Of a stretch of DNA of 64,000 nt, positions 1 through 8,963 are shown in pieces. The notes below the pieces were generated by a model. The model worked only from the letters and a program-made list of their open reading frames with translations, had not been told where the DNA came from and made no database searches. The position numbers and the translations under genes are program-made. The stretch is from NCBI GenBank assembly GCA_902488555.1, contig CABTWT010000001.1:1-64000 (forward strand). The letters run 5' to 3'. The DNA comes from an uncultured Anaerococcus sp. GTDB taxonomy: Bacteria > Bacillota_A > Clostridia > Tissierellales > Peptoniphilaceae. Each line of letters opens with the position of its first letter. Positions within the stretch are counted from its first letter, which is position 1.

Positions 1-1
1 A

Positions 2-373
2 ATATGTCTTCTTTTTTATGAAAAAATCGTGCTGACAGAAGTATCATTTACTTCTACCAACACGATTTATTATAGACCCGAAAATATATGCTTAGTTGAT
101 ACCATAGAAGATGAAAGTATTGATATTGAAAAAGATTGCTTTAACAGAGAATTTAGGCAAAATATTAGATATATTTTAAATGATGAAGAATACAAAATAA
201 TAAGACTTTTTTATGTTGAAAGAAAGACTATTAAAGATATATCTAAATTACTACAAATCACTACAAAAGAAGTACAAGACATAAGAAAAAAAGCAGAAAG
301 AATAATCTATAATTGTGATTTCTTTCAAGACTATAGAGAAAAAGCCTATACTATGATGAAATTACATACTTAA
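2..373 (+). CDS. Sigma-70 region 4-like protein, partial at left edge
   Basis: This frame is open to the left edge of the window, so the gene probably begins outside it; a GTG at 29 is a possible but unsupported start. The C-terminal half has the layout of sigma-70 region 4: a helix ending in LNDEEYKIIRLFYVE, then a helix-turn-helix around KTIKDISKLLQITTKEVQ and a basic helix. Region 2 is not visible. Such short sigma-like proteins are common in phages and conjugative elements of Firmicutes, and the ssrA neighbour fits that setting. A chromosomal alternative sigma factor cut by the window edge is the other possibility. DNA-binding fold fairly sure; element origin is inference. Confidence 0.55.
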   Translation: MCLLFYEKIVLTEVSFTSTNTIYYRPENICLVDTIEDESIDIEKDCFNREFRQNIRYILNDEEYKIIRLFYVERKTIKDISKLLQITTKEVQDIRKKAERIIYNCDFFQDYREKAYTMMKLHT

Positions 374-498
374 GGGCTTATGATTATTCAATACCAAAGG
401 TTCAAAAATCTGATATGTCAAATCCTGTAATGGAAATAGTTCTAAAAAGAGAACAAAGAGATAATGAAATTTTAAAAGGTGCTTTATTTAAGTTTTGA
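337..498 (+). pseudogene. Fragment of a phage-type small protein
   Basis: In the frame one base behind the preceding gene, an open stretch without any ATG, GTG or TTG near its beginning reads ..YLRAYDYSIPKVQKSDMSN and then PVMEIVLKREQRDNEILKG, ending at TGA 496-498. The pattern of a short helix, a proline-rich turn and S-x-P-x-x-E-I-x-L-K resembles the small coiled-coil proteins (DUF1492-like) encoded beside sigma-like regulators in phages. It lacks a start codon and is about half of such a protein's length, so I read it as a decayed remnant. The base composition is as AT-rich as the neighbours. The family match is from memory and weak. Confidence 0.35.
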
Positions 499-594
499 AT
501 TTCTTTTATTTTCGTTTCCGATTATAAAGATTGCAATCTATAAATGTAATTTATGAAATGATTAATATTATAAATGTTGCCAAAATGTTTCCGG

Positions 595-631
595 TAAAAA
601 ATAAAGCCTTGAAATTACAATGCTTTCAAGG
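595..631 (-). terminator. Intrinsic terminator of ssrA
   Basis: On the minus strand, just after the tmRNA 3' end, an 8-bp stem (CCTTGAAA/TTTCAAGG, 607-631) with a 9-nt loop is followed by a T-rich run (CTTTATTTTTT) at 596-606. Confidence 0.8.
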
Positions 632-635
632 TGTT

Positions 636-990
636 TGGTGGAGATGATGGGAGTCGAACCCATGTCCGTGGAAGTGTCCTCAGAGGCTTCTACAGGTTTA
701 TTAAGTTTAAAGTTTTCGCATAAAACTTTATAAACTTACAAATAAGTTATATGCTAGCTTCATCATACTGCAACTAGTTCAAAGCTTTGCTAGAAGAGTT
801 GTCGCTAAAATTATGAAACAAATTGTAAGTTTGCGACTAACCTACAATTCATTGCTACCAGTTTCTTAGGCAGCTAGTGCGAAGTTTGCTTCGCTATTGT
901 TGTTTGCGTTTATATTTAAACACTGATTTACGATCAGCAAACGACCTGCTACCAATGATTATTCGACCACGTCGAAACCATGGCATCCCC
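636..990 (-). ncRNA. ssrA: tmRNA (transfer-messenger RNA)
   Basis: The minus strand reads GGGGATGCC at the 5' end (990) and ..GGTTCGACTCCCATCATC then TCCACCA at the 3' end (636). The 5' GGGGAUG pairs with CAUCUCC to make the seven-base-pair acceptor stem, the T-arm GTTCGACTC is present, and CCA is encoded. The tag reading frame lies at 907-866 and encodes A-N-N-N-S-E-A-N-F-A-L-A-A followed by TAA, with the ALAA ending recognised by ClpXP-type proteases. tmRNA with SmpB rescues stalled ribosomes and marks the unfinished peptide for degradation. Length, 355 nt, is normal for a one-piece bacterial tmRNA. The gene has its own promoter (1002-1030) and terminator. Its 3' end is a common integration site for phages and conjugative elements. 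Confidence 0.97.
866..907 (-). other. tmRNA proteolysis-tag reading frame
   Basis: Inside ssrA on the minus strand, GCA (907-905) is the likely resume codon. Thirteen codons give the tag A-N-N-N-S-E-A-N-F-A-L-A-A before TAA at 868-866. The last four residues match the conserved degradation signal; the middle of the tag is lineage-variable. Confidence 0.85.
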
Positions 991-1001
991 AAGTAGCATA
1001 A

Positions 1002-1030
1002 ATTATACTAGGAAAAATCCTTATTGTCAA
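1002..1030 (-). promoter_or_regulatory. Sigma-A type promoter of ssrA
   Basis: On the minus strand, a perfect TTGACA (1030-1025) is separated by 17 bases from a perfect TATAAT (1007-1002), 11 bases before the tmRNA 5' end. This is a full consensus promoter, as expected for an abundant stable RNA; the extra leader would be removed by RNase P. Confidence 0.9.
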
Positions 1031-1081
1031 AAGTTGAGATATTTTGTAAAATATATAGTAAGAAAAGGTTTTTCTAATTAC

Positions 1082-1098
1082 ACCCAGATTTACTGGGT
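1082..1098. other. Short hairpin in the leader region of the glycogen operon
   Basis: ACCCAG and CTGGGT form a 6-bp stem with an ATTTA loop, 43 bases upstream of the glgC start. No long T-run follows on either strand, so it is not a convincing terminator. Two TATAAT boxes follow at 1104-1109 and 1115-1120, but no good -35 box stands at 17 bases, so I do not call a promoter. The hairpin could be an operator or leader structure for the glg operon. Confidence 0.3.
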
Positions 1099-1140
1099 AT
1101 TAATATAATAAGAATATAATTATGCGTAATGGAGGATACA

Positions 1141-2274
1141 ATGAGAAACTCAAATAAGACAGCGGCTATGCTATTGGCTGGTGGTCAAGGATCACGTCTT
1201 AAGGCCTTGACTAAAGATATGGCAAAACCTGTAGTTCCTTTTGGTGGAAAATACAGAATTATTGATTTTGCTTTAAGTAATTCTACCAATTCAGAAATTA
1301 GAGATATTGGTGTTTTGACCCAATATAAGCCACAACTTTTAAACCGCCATTTAGGCATTGGTTCTGCTTGGGATTATGATAGAAATAATGGTGGACTTAG
1401 AATTTTGTCTCCTTATTATACTGAAGAAGGAGGTAAGTGGTTCGAAGGTACTGCATCAGCTATTTATGAAAATATTAAGTATCTTGATAGCGTCAATCCA
1501 GAATATGTTTTGATTCTTTCAGGTGACCATATATATAAGATGGATTATAGAGAACTCCTTGATATACATAAGGAAAAGGGCGCAGATGCGACTATTGCTG
1601 TTATGGAAGTTGATTGGGATGAGGCTAGCAGATTTGGTATTATGAATACTGATGAAGATGGTAAGATAACTGAGTTTGAAGAAAAACCAGAAGATCCAAA
1701 ATCAAACCTTGCTTCTATGGGTATTTATGTATTTAATTGGAAAGTGCTACGTAAGGCACTAATTGAAGATAATGAAAATCCTGATTCTTCAAATGACTTT
1801 GGTAAGGATATTATTCCAAAGATGCTAGAAGATGGAAAACCTCTATACGTTTACAAATTTGATGGATATTGGAAAGATGTTGGAACCGTAAGAAGTTTCT
1901 GGCAAGCTAACCTTGATCTTATCGATCCTAATAATGAGCTAAGGATTTATGACGAAGATTGGAAAATATATACTACAAGCCTAAACTTGCCACCACACAG
2001 AATTGGCAAAGAAGCTATACTTGAAGATGCTCTTGTTAATGAAGCATGTGTGATTAATGGTAAGGTTAAGAATTCAGTGTTATTCTCAAATGTTAAAGTT
2101 GAAGAAGGTGCTGAGGTTTGTGATAGCGTCTTATTAAATGGATCTAAGGTTAAGGCAGGAGTTAAGATTTATAATTGTGTTGTTGCCGAAGATATAGAAA
2201 TTACAGAAAATATAGGCAAAGAAGGCGAAGATAAGGTTTATCTTGTAAGTTCAGAAGGAATCGAGGAGGAATAA
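1141..2274 (+). CDS. glgC: Glucose-1-phosphate adenylyltransferase (ADP-glucose pyrophosphorylase)
   Basis: Makes ADP-glucose and pyrophosphate from glucose-1-phosphate and ATP, the committed step of bacterial glycogen synthesis. The N-terminus holds the nucleotide-binding loop (LAGGQGSRL, residues 12-20), then [15 protein letters not shown], the sugar-site [10 protein letters not shown] and FEEKP; the last third is a left-handed beta-helix of hexapeptide repeats. At 377 residues it is of normal length. An ATG at 1129 would add four residues, but GGAGG at 1131-1135 sits five bases before the ATG at 1141, and the upstream ATG overlaps that ribosome site, so 1141 is the start. First gene of a six-gene glycogen operon, one base from glgD. 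Confidence 0.96.
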   Translation: MRNSNKTAAMLLAGGQGSRLKALTKDMAKPVVPFGGKYRIIDFALSNSTNSEIRDIGVLTQYKPQLLNRHLGIGSAWDYDRNNGGLRILSPYYTEEGGKWFEGTASAIYENIKYLDSVNPEYVLILSGDHIYKMDYRELLDIHKEKGADATIAVMEVDWDEASRFGIMNTDEDGKITEFEEKPEDPKSNLASMGIYVFNWKVLRKALIEDNENPDSSNDFGKDIIPKMLEDGKPLYVYKFDGYWKDVGTVRSFWQANLDLIDPNNELRIYDEDWKIYTTSLNLPPHRIGKEAILEDALVNEACVINGKVKNSVLFSNVKVEEGAEVCDSVLLNGSKVKAGVKIYNCVVAEDIEITENIGKEGEDKVYLVSSEGIEEE

Positions 2275-2275
2275 G

Positions 2276-3397
2276 ATGGATAGCATTTTAGCTTTAGTTT
2301 ATAGTTCAGAGTTTGATTCTGGAAATTATGATGAATTGTGCAAGGTTAGGCCAGATTATATGCTACCATTTGGTGGCAGGTACAGGATTATTGACTTTAC
2401 TTTATCAAATCTGACAAATTATGATATTACCAATGTAATACTATTTGCAGGTAGGAAGATGAGATCAACCTTAGATCACATTGGAAATGGTAGAAGCTGG
2501 GAACTAAACCGTAGACGTGGTGGTCTTACAATAATTCCTCCAAATTACGATATTGCAAACCCTAGCGAAGTTGAGACATATTACGATACCATCAGAGCTA
2601 TAGAAGATTCTAATGCCGAGTATGTTTTTATAACCAATCCAATGTATATCTCAAAGGTTGATATAAGTGATGCAAAAGAAGCTATCAAGTCAAATGATTC
2701 CGATGTATTGATATTTACACAAAGAATGCGTGATGACGATGGTTTTTATCTAAATAGGAAGATTATTAATTCTGATGAGAATAACAAGCCAGTAAGTTTA
2801 GGAACCAACCTCGGTCTTTCTGACGAATTTGATCTTTTCGCTGGTTCTATACTTATGAAAAGGGATGTATTTATCAAAGTATTGAGATATGCAGTTGAGA
2901 GAAATACAATTTCATCTTTGCTTACAGCAATATTTTCTTTACCAGATGATTTAAACATTGATTTCTACAGAACTGAGAAACACCTTGAAATTATAATGGA
3001 CACATTTTCTTTCTTCGAGGCAAATATGAAGCTTTTAGACGAAGAATTATATGACTCTTTGTTTTATAATGACGGTCTAGTTTACACCAAATCAAAGGAC
3101 GAACCATCAACATCATACACAAAAGATAGTAAGGTTAAGAACTCCCTTGTTGCAAATGGTGCAATTATAGAAGGTGAGGTTGAAAACTCAATAATATTTA
3201 GGGGAGTTACAATCAAGAAAGGCGCAGTTATCAAAAATTCAGTTATTTTCCAAGATTCAGTAATTGGTAATGATGCCATACTTAACTTTGTGATAACAGA
3301 CAAAGGAACCAAAATAGGCAATAATGTGAAACTATTTGGTAACAGAGTCCACCCATTTGTTTCATCAAAAAATGAAGTATTGGAAGAATGGAGCTAA
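2276..3397 (+). CDS. glgD: GlgD, regulatory subunit of ADP-glucose pyrophosphorylase
   Basis: Paralog of GlgC with the same two-part layout: nucleotidyltransferase-like domain with PFGGRYRIIDFTLSNLTN, then C-terminal beta-helix repeats (KNSLVANGAIIEGEVENS region). The catalytic nucleotide loop GGxGSRL of GlgC is replaced by LVYSSEFDSG, as is usual in GlgD, so it probably does not catalyse by itself. In Bacillus-type bacteria GlgD pairs with GlgC in a heterotetramer and raises its activity. It lies between glgC and glgA with minimal spacing, with a GAGGAGG-like site just before the start, and 373 residues is normal. Confidence 0.93.
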   Translation: MDSILALVYSSEFDSGNYDELCKVRPDYMLPFGGRYRIIDFTLSNLTNYDITNVILFAGRKMRSTLDHIGNGRSWELNRRRGGLTIIPPNYDIANPSEVETYYDTIRAIEDSNAEYVFITNPMYISKVDISDAKEAIKSNDSDVLIFTQRMRDDDGFYLNRKIINSDENNKPVSLGTNLGLSDEFDLFAGSILMKRDVFIKVLRYAVERNTISSLLTAIFSLPDDLNIDFYRTEKHLEIIMDTFSFFEANMKLLDEELYDSLFYNDGLVYTKSKDEPSTSYTKDSKVKNSLVANGAIIEGEVENSIIFRGVTIKKGAVIKNSVIFQDSVIGNDAILNFVITDKGTKIGNNVKLFGNRVHPFVSSKNEVLEEWS

Positions 3398-3399
3398 TA

Positions 3400-4830
3400 A
3401 TGAATGTACTTTTTCTAGCAAGTGAAGCCGTACCATTTATAAAGACAGGGGGTCTAGCCGACGTTGCTGGATCTCTGCCAAAAGAACTTAAGAGTCTTGG
3501 CGTAGATGTCAGAGTTGTAATCCCTATGTATGGTTCTATTGATGAAAAATATCTTTCAAAAATGGAAAAGGTCACAGAATTTTATGTAGATCTTGATTGG
3601 AAACACCAATACGCAGGAGTCTATAGACTTGATTATGATGGAGTCTGCTATTATTTTATTGACAATCAAGAATACTTCGATAGGGGATATCCTTATGGCT
3701 TTGATGACGATGCAGAAAGATTCATTTTCTTCTCAAAAGCTTGTACCCTACTTCCAAAAGAAATAGACTTTAAACCAGACATTATACATTCCAATGACTG
3801 GCATACGGCTATGGTCAATGTCTTTGTAAATGATTTTAGGCATGGGGATAGCTACTATAACGATATAAGAACCTTATTTACCATCCACAATTTGAAATAC
3901 CAAGGTGTATTTAACCCTGATATAATGAGACTTGCAGGCCTTGATGGTGGATATTTTAACGAAAATGATTTGAAATATTACGATGCAATTAACTTTATGA
4001 AAGCTGGTATTATCCATGCTACTGCTGTAAACACAGTTTCAGAAAATTATGCCCGTGAAATCCACTACCCATTCTATGGAGAGGGCCTAGATGGAGTTAT
4101 CAGAGAATACGACTACAAGCTTTCAGGCATTGTAAACGGTATAGATTATAAAGAATGGAATCCTGCAACAGATAAACTTATAGAACAAAATTTTGACATA
4201 GATAGTATTGACAAAAAAGTTAATAATAAGTTAGCCTTGCAAAAATTATATGGCCTACCACAAAGAGAAGACGTACCAATGATTGGTATGGTAACTAGGC
4301 TAAACGAAATGAAAGGTATGGACCTTGTAAGGTACATATTAGATGAGCTACTCGAAGAAGATATCCAAATTGTAGCCCTAGGTACTGGAGACTATACTTA
4401 CGAAGAAATGCTAAAATATTTTGCATGGAAGTATCCTGAAAAACTTGCAGCAAGAATTTACTTTGGTGGAGCAGAAAGCCACCAAATCTATGCATCTAGT
4501 GACTTTTACCTTATGCCTTCAATTTCAGAACCTTGTGGAATAAGCCAGCTAATTGCTATGCGCTATGGAGCACTTCCTATAGTTCGTGAAGCAGGAGGCC
4601 TTAAGGATACGGTTATTCCTTACAATGAATACACAGGTGAAGGTACAGGATATTCTTTCTCAAATATCAATGCCCATGAGTTATTATTTACAATCAAAAA
4701 TGCTATAAATATATATAAAAATAATAAAGAAGCACATAATAGACTTGTTAATAATGCAATGAAAAGCGATATAGACTGGCAAGTGTCAGCTAAAAAATAT
4801 AAAGATTTATATGATGAAATAAGAGCCTAG
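3400..4830 (+). CDS. glgA: Glycogen synthase (ADP-glucose type)
   Basis: GT5 glucosyltransferase that adds glucose from ADP-glucose to the non-reducing end of alpha-1,4-glucan. The N-terminal KTGGLADV (residues 15-22) binds ADP-glucose, and the C-terminal half has the retaining-GT-B signature PSISEPCGISQLIAMRYG with its catalytic glutamate, followed by VREAGGLKDTV. Length is 476, normal for the family. The start is the ATG at 3400, seven bases after GGAG; the in-frame ATG at 3388 lies inside the end of glgD and would add an unusual MELI. The gene is followed one base later by the phosphorylase-like gene. Confidence 0.96.
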   Translation: MNVLFLASEAVPFIKTGGLADVAGSLPKELKSLGVDVRVVIPMYGSIDEKYLSKMEKVTEFYVDLDWKHQYAGVYRLDYDGVCYYFIDNQEYFDRGYPYGFDDDAERFIFFSKACTLLPKEIDFKPDIIHSNDWHTAMVNVFVNDFRHGDSYYNDIRTLFTIHNLKYQGVFNPDIMRLAGLDGGYFNENDLKYYDAINFMKAGIIHATAVNTVSENYAREIHYPFYGEGLDGVIREYDYKLSGIVNGIDYKEWNPATDKLIEQNFDIDSIDKKVNNKLALQKLYGLPQREDVPMIGMVTRLNEMKGMDLVRYILDELLEEDIQIVALGTGDYTYEEMLKYFAWKYPEKLAARIYFGGAESHQIYASSDFYLMPSISEPCGISQLIAMRYGALPIVREAGGLKDTVIPYNEYTGEGTGYSFSNINAHELLFTIKNAINIYKNNKEAHNRLVNNAMKSDIDWQVSAKKYKDLYDEIRA

Positions 4831-4831
4831 T

Positions 4832-7078
4832 ATGAAAATAAATAAGAATACTATCATAGAAAGAATACAAAATTATTTGTATTCTTTTTATGCTAAAGAC
4901 CTAAATACAGCAAGAGAAAGGGAAATCTACGATTGTCTGTGCCGATATATTATGGAAAGTGTAGGCAAGACTTGGGTATCTTCCAAGAAAATAAAAGAAG
5001 GTTACGAAGTCTATATTTTAAGTTTTGAGTATCTACCTGGGTCCTTCCTATCAAACATAATATATAAACTTGATATTGAAGATGAGATTAAAGCAGCCAT
5101 TGGTGAAATTGGCTTTGATTATGATTCTATCATGGCTTATGACCTAGACCCAGCCCTTGGTATTGGTGATATGGGAATGGGTTCGTCCTACCTTATAAAT
5201 GCCCTAACAGATCAAAAGATAAAGGCCACAGCCTACGCACTTCGTTATGAATCGGGTAATTTTAAGCAGGTTATAGCCAACGGTAAGCAAGAAGTGAGGT
5301 CAGATTCTTGGTTAGAGCACGGGTCAAATTGGGAACACCAGAAATCTTTTACCAATCTAATAGAAATATATGGTAAAAACCACAAGACTGTGACCTATGA
5401 TATGCCTATTCTTTCATCTGATGCAAAATTTGTAAACACTCTTAGACTTTTTAAATCTGAACCGACCTCAGTAATAGATGTCAAAGAGTTTTCCAATGGA
5501 GATATCATAAATGCTTACGAAGATTATATTAACAACCTTTCGATTACTCAGTTTCTTTATGTTGACGATTCCTCATATGAGGGCAAGATTTTAAGGCTCA
5601 AGCAAGAATATTTCTTCGCAGCATCAGCTATGAGGGACTTTGTTAGAAGATATTTGTTGTATTATAAGGATATAAATAATATTAACAAGCAAACCAATGT
5701 TATCATCAACGACATCCACCCGACCCTAGCCTTAGTCGAATTCATCAGAATTCTTACCAGAGTTCATAAATTCACAATGAAAAAGGCAATTGCCTACACA
5801 AGGGAGATATTTTACCATCTTGTCTTCTCAATAACAGATGATTCACTAGAAAAATATCCTGCTGATGAAATAAGAAAGTTAAATCCAGAACTTTATAATA
5901 CTATCATCGACATACAAGCAGAACTTAGCAAAACCGAGAGCTTTTTACCATTAATAGAAAATGGACAGGTAATTTTTAAGCATATAAATATAGCCTTATC
6001 TAGAGAATATATTTTCTTATCAAAAGTTCTTTTTGAAAACAAATCCCTATCAAACAATTCTTCCTATATGAACATGGGAAGCGATAGGCAAATGTACGGT
6101 CAATCTGCAAATCCTAAGCTTTATGATCTGCTTAGAGAATATAATATCAATGATTATAGTAATGACAGCAAGAAACTTATATATTTAAAAGAAGATAAGG
6201 ACTTTATAGATAGCCTTGATGAAATCAAATACAATAATAAATTAAAGCTAATTGAATACTTGAATGATTCATCTATAAATCCATATTCAATATTTGATTT
6301 GCAACTTTCTATTATACATGAAAGCAAGAGGCAAATATTAAATGCCGTTGAAATTGCCTATGAATATTTTTATCTAAGAGATAATGCAAATGCTTATTAT
6401 GTGCCAAAAACTTATATTTTTTCTGGCAAGGCCAATGAGGGTTACTATGTGGCAAAGGAAACTATAAAGTTTATTCTTGCCCTTAAAAAACTTATAGAAG
6501 CAGATAAAATTATAAGTAAGAAAATCAAGATTATTTTTGTAGAAAATACTGGGGTAAAAGATTTAAGAATTCTTTATCCAGCGGCAGATATATATTCTAG
6601 CCTGGCTCATCCACTTATGGATAACCAAAACTTTGATATATTAAACTGCCTATATAATATGTCAAATGTAGTCTCAACTAAGGCTGGAATAGTTGAAAAT
6701 CTTGATATTGCCAACAGTTTTTACTTAATGGATGATGATTACAAATCATATGAAATAATAAGAAATGAAAGAAAATATATTGCTAATGATATCATTTATC
6801 AAAACAAAATAGTAAAATATACTATTGACAGGCTATTAAATGAGCCTAAGGAAGCTTTCCCATATGATTTTAAAAACTTATATGACGAGATACTACTCTA
6901 CAATGATTCATTTAATGTATTCCTTGACCTAGAAAATCTTGTGAACTTGAGAAAAGATATACAAAAAGACTATGTAGATAAGGAAAAATGGATACAAAAT
7001 CAAATGCAAAATTTCATATGGGCTAGCAAATTTAACCTAGATAACTTATTAAAAAGGAAAAGAAGTTTTGATAAATAA
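4832..7078 (+). CDS. Degenerate glycogen phosphorylase-like protein, probably inactive
   Basis: The whole length (748 residues, family about 800) aligns with glycogen/maltodextrin phosphorylases (GT35): LSFEYLPGSFLSN at 63-75, ALRYESGNFKQ at 136-146, NDIHPTLALVEF at 293-304, HESKRQILNA at 496-505, FSGKANEGYYVAK at 530-542 and the C-terminal EKWIQNQ. The active site is not kept. The PLP-lysine motif GTGNMKFMLNG aligns with DNQNFDILN (597-605), putting Asp602 where the Schiff-base lysine should be. The glycine loop LGNGGLGRL reads LGIGDMGMG (109-117), NGITPRRWL reads NMGSDRQMYG, and the EASG sugar loop is gone. I infer it cannot carry PLP in the usual way and may bind glucan or regulate the operon enzymes. 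An active phosphorylase would have to be elsewhere. Confidence 0.8.
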   Translation: MKINKNTIIERIQNYLYSFYAKDLNTAREREIYDCLCRYIMESVGKTWVSSKKIKEGYEVYILSFEYLPGSFLSNIIYKLDIEDEIKAAIGEIGFDYDSIMAYDLDPALGIGDMGMGSSYLINALTDQKIKATAYALRYESGNFKQVIANGKQEVRSDSWLEHGSNWEHQKSFTNLIEIYGKNHKTVTYDMPILSSDAKFVNTLRLFKSEPTSVIDVKEFSNGDIINAYEDYINNLSITQFLYVDDSSYEGKILRLKQEYFFAASAMRDFVRRYLLYYKDINNINKQTNVIINDIHPTLALVEFIRILTRVHKFTMKKAIAYTREIFYHLVFSITDDSLEKYPADEIRKLNPELYNTIIDIQAELSKTESFLPLIENGQVIFKHINIALSREYIFLSKVLFENKSLSNNSSYMNMGSDRQMYGQSANPKLYDLLREYNINDYSNDSKKLIYLKEDKDFIDSLDEIKYNNKLKLIEYLNDSSINPYSIFDLQLSIIHESKRQILNAVEIAYEYFYLRDNANAYYVPKTYIFSGKANEGYYVAKETIKFILALKKLIEADKIISKKIKIIFVENTGVKDLRILYPAADIYSSLAHPLMDNQNFDILNCLYNMSNVVSTKAGIVENLDIANSFYLMDDDYKSYEIIRNERKYIANDIIYQNKIVKYTIDRLLNEPKEAFPYDFKNLYDEILLYNDSFNVFLDLENLVNLRKDIQKDYVDKEKWIQNQMQNFIWASKFNLDNLLKRKRSFDK

Positions 7079-8963
7079 TATTAGCTATGAACAGATTAAA
7101 GATACAAGGCTTGGAGCTATATATAGCGAAGATGAGACGACTTTTAAAGTATTTGCCCCATCAGTCAACCAAATATATCTGGCCATATCAAAAGATTATA
7201 GAAATCCAAGAAAAGATTTTATAAAGATGGAAAAAGGAGAATATGATATCTACCAAGTTACTCTATCGGGAGACTACGAGGGATACTATTATTCCTATTT
7301 TGTGGATGACAAATACATGGTTACAGACCCTTACTCTTTTGCTTCTTCTATAAATTCTATGTATTCTGTAGTTTGTGATATGGAAAAAACAAATCCTCAA
7401 GGATTTTTAGAGACTCCAGTCCCACAAATACCAGAAAATGAAGCTATAATATATGAAATTAATGTCAAAAATTATACAGCAGATGAGACTAGTGGAGTCA
7501 AGTACAAAGGCAAGTATCTTGGACTCTGTCAGGAGGGTACTACCTATAAGGGTTTGTCTACAGGCATTGATAATTTAGTCGACCTTGGTGTGACTCATGT
7601 ACAGCTTTTGCCAATATATGACTTTATAAGTGTTGATGAATCAAATGATAGATTTTTTGATGATGACAACTACAACTGGGGCTACGACCCAGAGCTATAT
7701 TTTAACCCAGAAGGATCTTATGCGACAGATCCTACTGATCCTACAAATAGGATATTTGAACTAAAAAAAATGATTCAAAAGTTTCATGAAAAAAATATAG
7801 CTGTTGTAATGGATGTTGTATTTAACCATACTTTTAAGTCTTATGATTCAAATCTTAACACACTTGCTAGGAATTATTACCATAGGATGACTGATGATGG
7901 GAATTTTTCTAATGGCACGGGTGTAGGCAATGAACTAGCAAGCGAGAGACCTTTTGTAAGAAAATTAATAATCGACTCTTTGAAATACTGGGTTAGGGAA
8001 TACAAGATTGATGGCTTTAGGTTTGACTTGATGGCTATAATCGACCTTGATACCATAAAACTTGCTGTCAAAGAGCTTAAAAAGATAAATCCAAACATCA
8101 TAATATATGGAGAACCATGGATGGCCCTTGAAACAACTCTTCCAAATGATCTTCACACTATTAAAGGTTCACAAAGATCCAATGGTTTTGGAGTTTTTAA
8201 CGATATTTTTAGAGATGCTATAAAGGGGGATACCGATTCCTATGGGACAGGTTACATCCAAGGAGACTATTATTTAAAGCCAATAATAGAACAATCCATA
8301 GCTGGATCTATTGCCTATGATGACCTAAGGAGTGGATTTGCAGATGATGCAAGTGAGTCGATTAATTATTTTAATTGCCACGACAACTTGATTTTATATG
8401 ATAAATTGCAGATTTCACTTAAAAATCTGGACCAAATTGATGATTATGTAAAGCTTGCTATGGGCCTTATTTTCCTATCCTTTGGTAAAGTGTTTATATA
8501 TGAAGGAAATGAATTTAATCACACTAAGAAAAACGACAGAAATTCCTACAATTCTCCACTTTTTGTAAATGCTATAAATTGGAAAGAAAAAGAAGAACAT
8601 ATAGATATATTTAACTACACAAAAGATTTGGTAGAACTTAGGAAGTTCCTAAAGGCTTTTACAAGGTCGGATCCAGCTTTTATACGCAATAATCTAAAAT
8701 TTATGGATGGACTTAAGGATTCCATGATAATTTATTCTTTGGATTACAAAGATTTAAAAAATCTTGTAGTGATAAATGTAGGTCAAGAAGGAGAAATAAT
8801 TACTAGAAGGGCAATTGAAAGTTTTATATCAAGTAAAAATATAAGAATAGAGACTATCTTTAACAAAGAGGGTAAAAATACAAGTAAGAAGATAGAAGGA
8901 GACCTTTATGTAGAAGGTCTATCAATAAATGTTTATAATTTAGGAGGGAAAAATGGACTATAA
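7068..8963 (+). CDS. pulA: Type I pullulanase / glycogen debranching enzyme
   Basis: GH13 enzyme cutting alpha-1,6 branches. An N-terminal CBM48-like beta domain (about 1-100) precedes the catalytic barrel with YNWGYDP (202-208), the pullulanase mark; nucleophile Asp320 in GFRFD, acid/base Glu349 in YGEPW, and transition-state Asp439 in CHDN. No signal peptide, so it works inside the cell on stored glycogen. The only usable start is a TTG at 7068, behind AAGGAAAAGAAG and overlapping the end of the phosphorylase-like gene by 11 bases; ATG at 7087 is out of frame. 631 residues is normal. Confidence 0.93.
   Translation: MINNISYEQIKDTRLGAIYSEDETTFKVFAPSVNQIYLAISKDYRNPRKDFIKMEKGEYDIYQVTLSGDYEGYYYSYFVDDKYMVTDPYSFASSINSMYSVVCDMEKTNPQGFLETPVPQIPENEAIIYEINVKNYTADETSGVKYKGKYLGLCQEGTTYKGLSTGIDNLVDLGVTHVQLLPIYDFISVDESNDRFFDDDNYNWGYDPELYFNPEGSYATDPTDPTNRIFELKKMIQKFHEKNIAVVMDVVFNHTFKSYDSNLNTLARNYYHRMTDDGNFSNGTGVGNELASERPFVRKLIIDSLKYWVREYKIDGFRFDLMAIIDLDTIKLAVKELKKINPNIIIYGEPWMALETTLPNDLHTIKGSQRSNGFGVFNDIFRDAIKGDTDSYGTGYIQGDYYLKPIIEQSIAGSIAYDDLRSGFADDASESINYFNCHDNLILYDKLQISLKNLDQIDDYVKLAMGLIFLSFGKVFIYEGNEFNHTKKNDRNSYNSPLFVNAINWKEKEEHIDIFNYTKDLVELRKFLKAFTRSDPAFIRNNLKFMDGLKDSMIIYSLDYKDLKNLVVINVGQEGEIITRRAIESFISSKNIRIETIFNKEGKNTSKKIEGDLYVEGLSINVYNLGGKNGL

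Noticed and set aside
1129..1140. ATG at 1129 as glgC start
   Set aside because: It overlaps the GGAGG ribosome site; the ATG at 1141 has ideal spacing and the expected N-terminus.
2276..3397. GlgD as a newly inactivated enzyme
   Set aside because: Loss of the nucleotide loop is normal for GlgD, a known non-catalytic partner of GlgC, so it is not a novelty.
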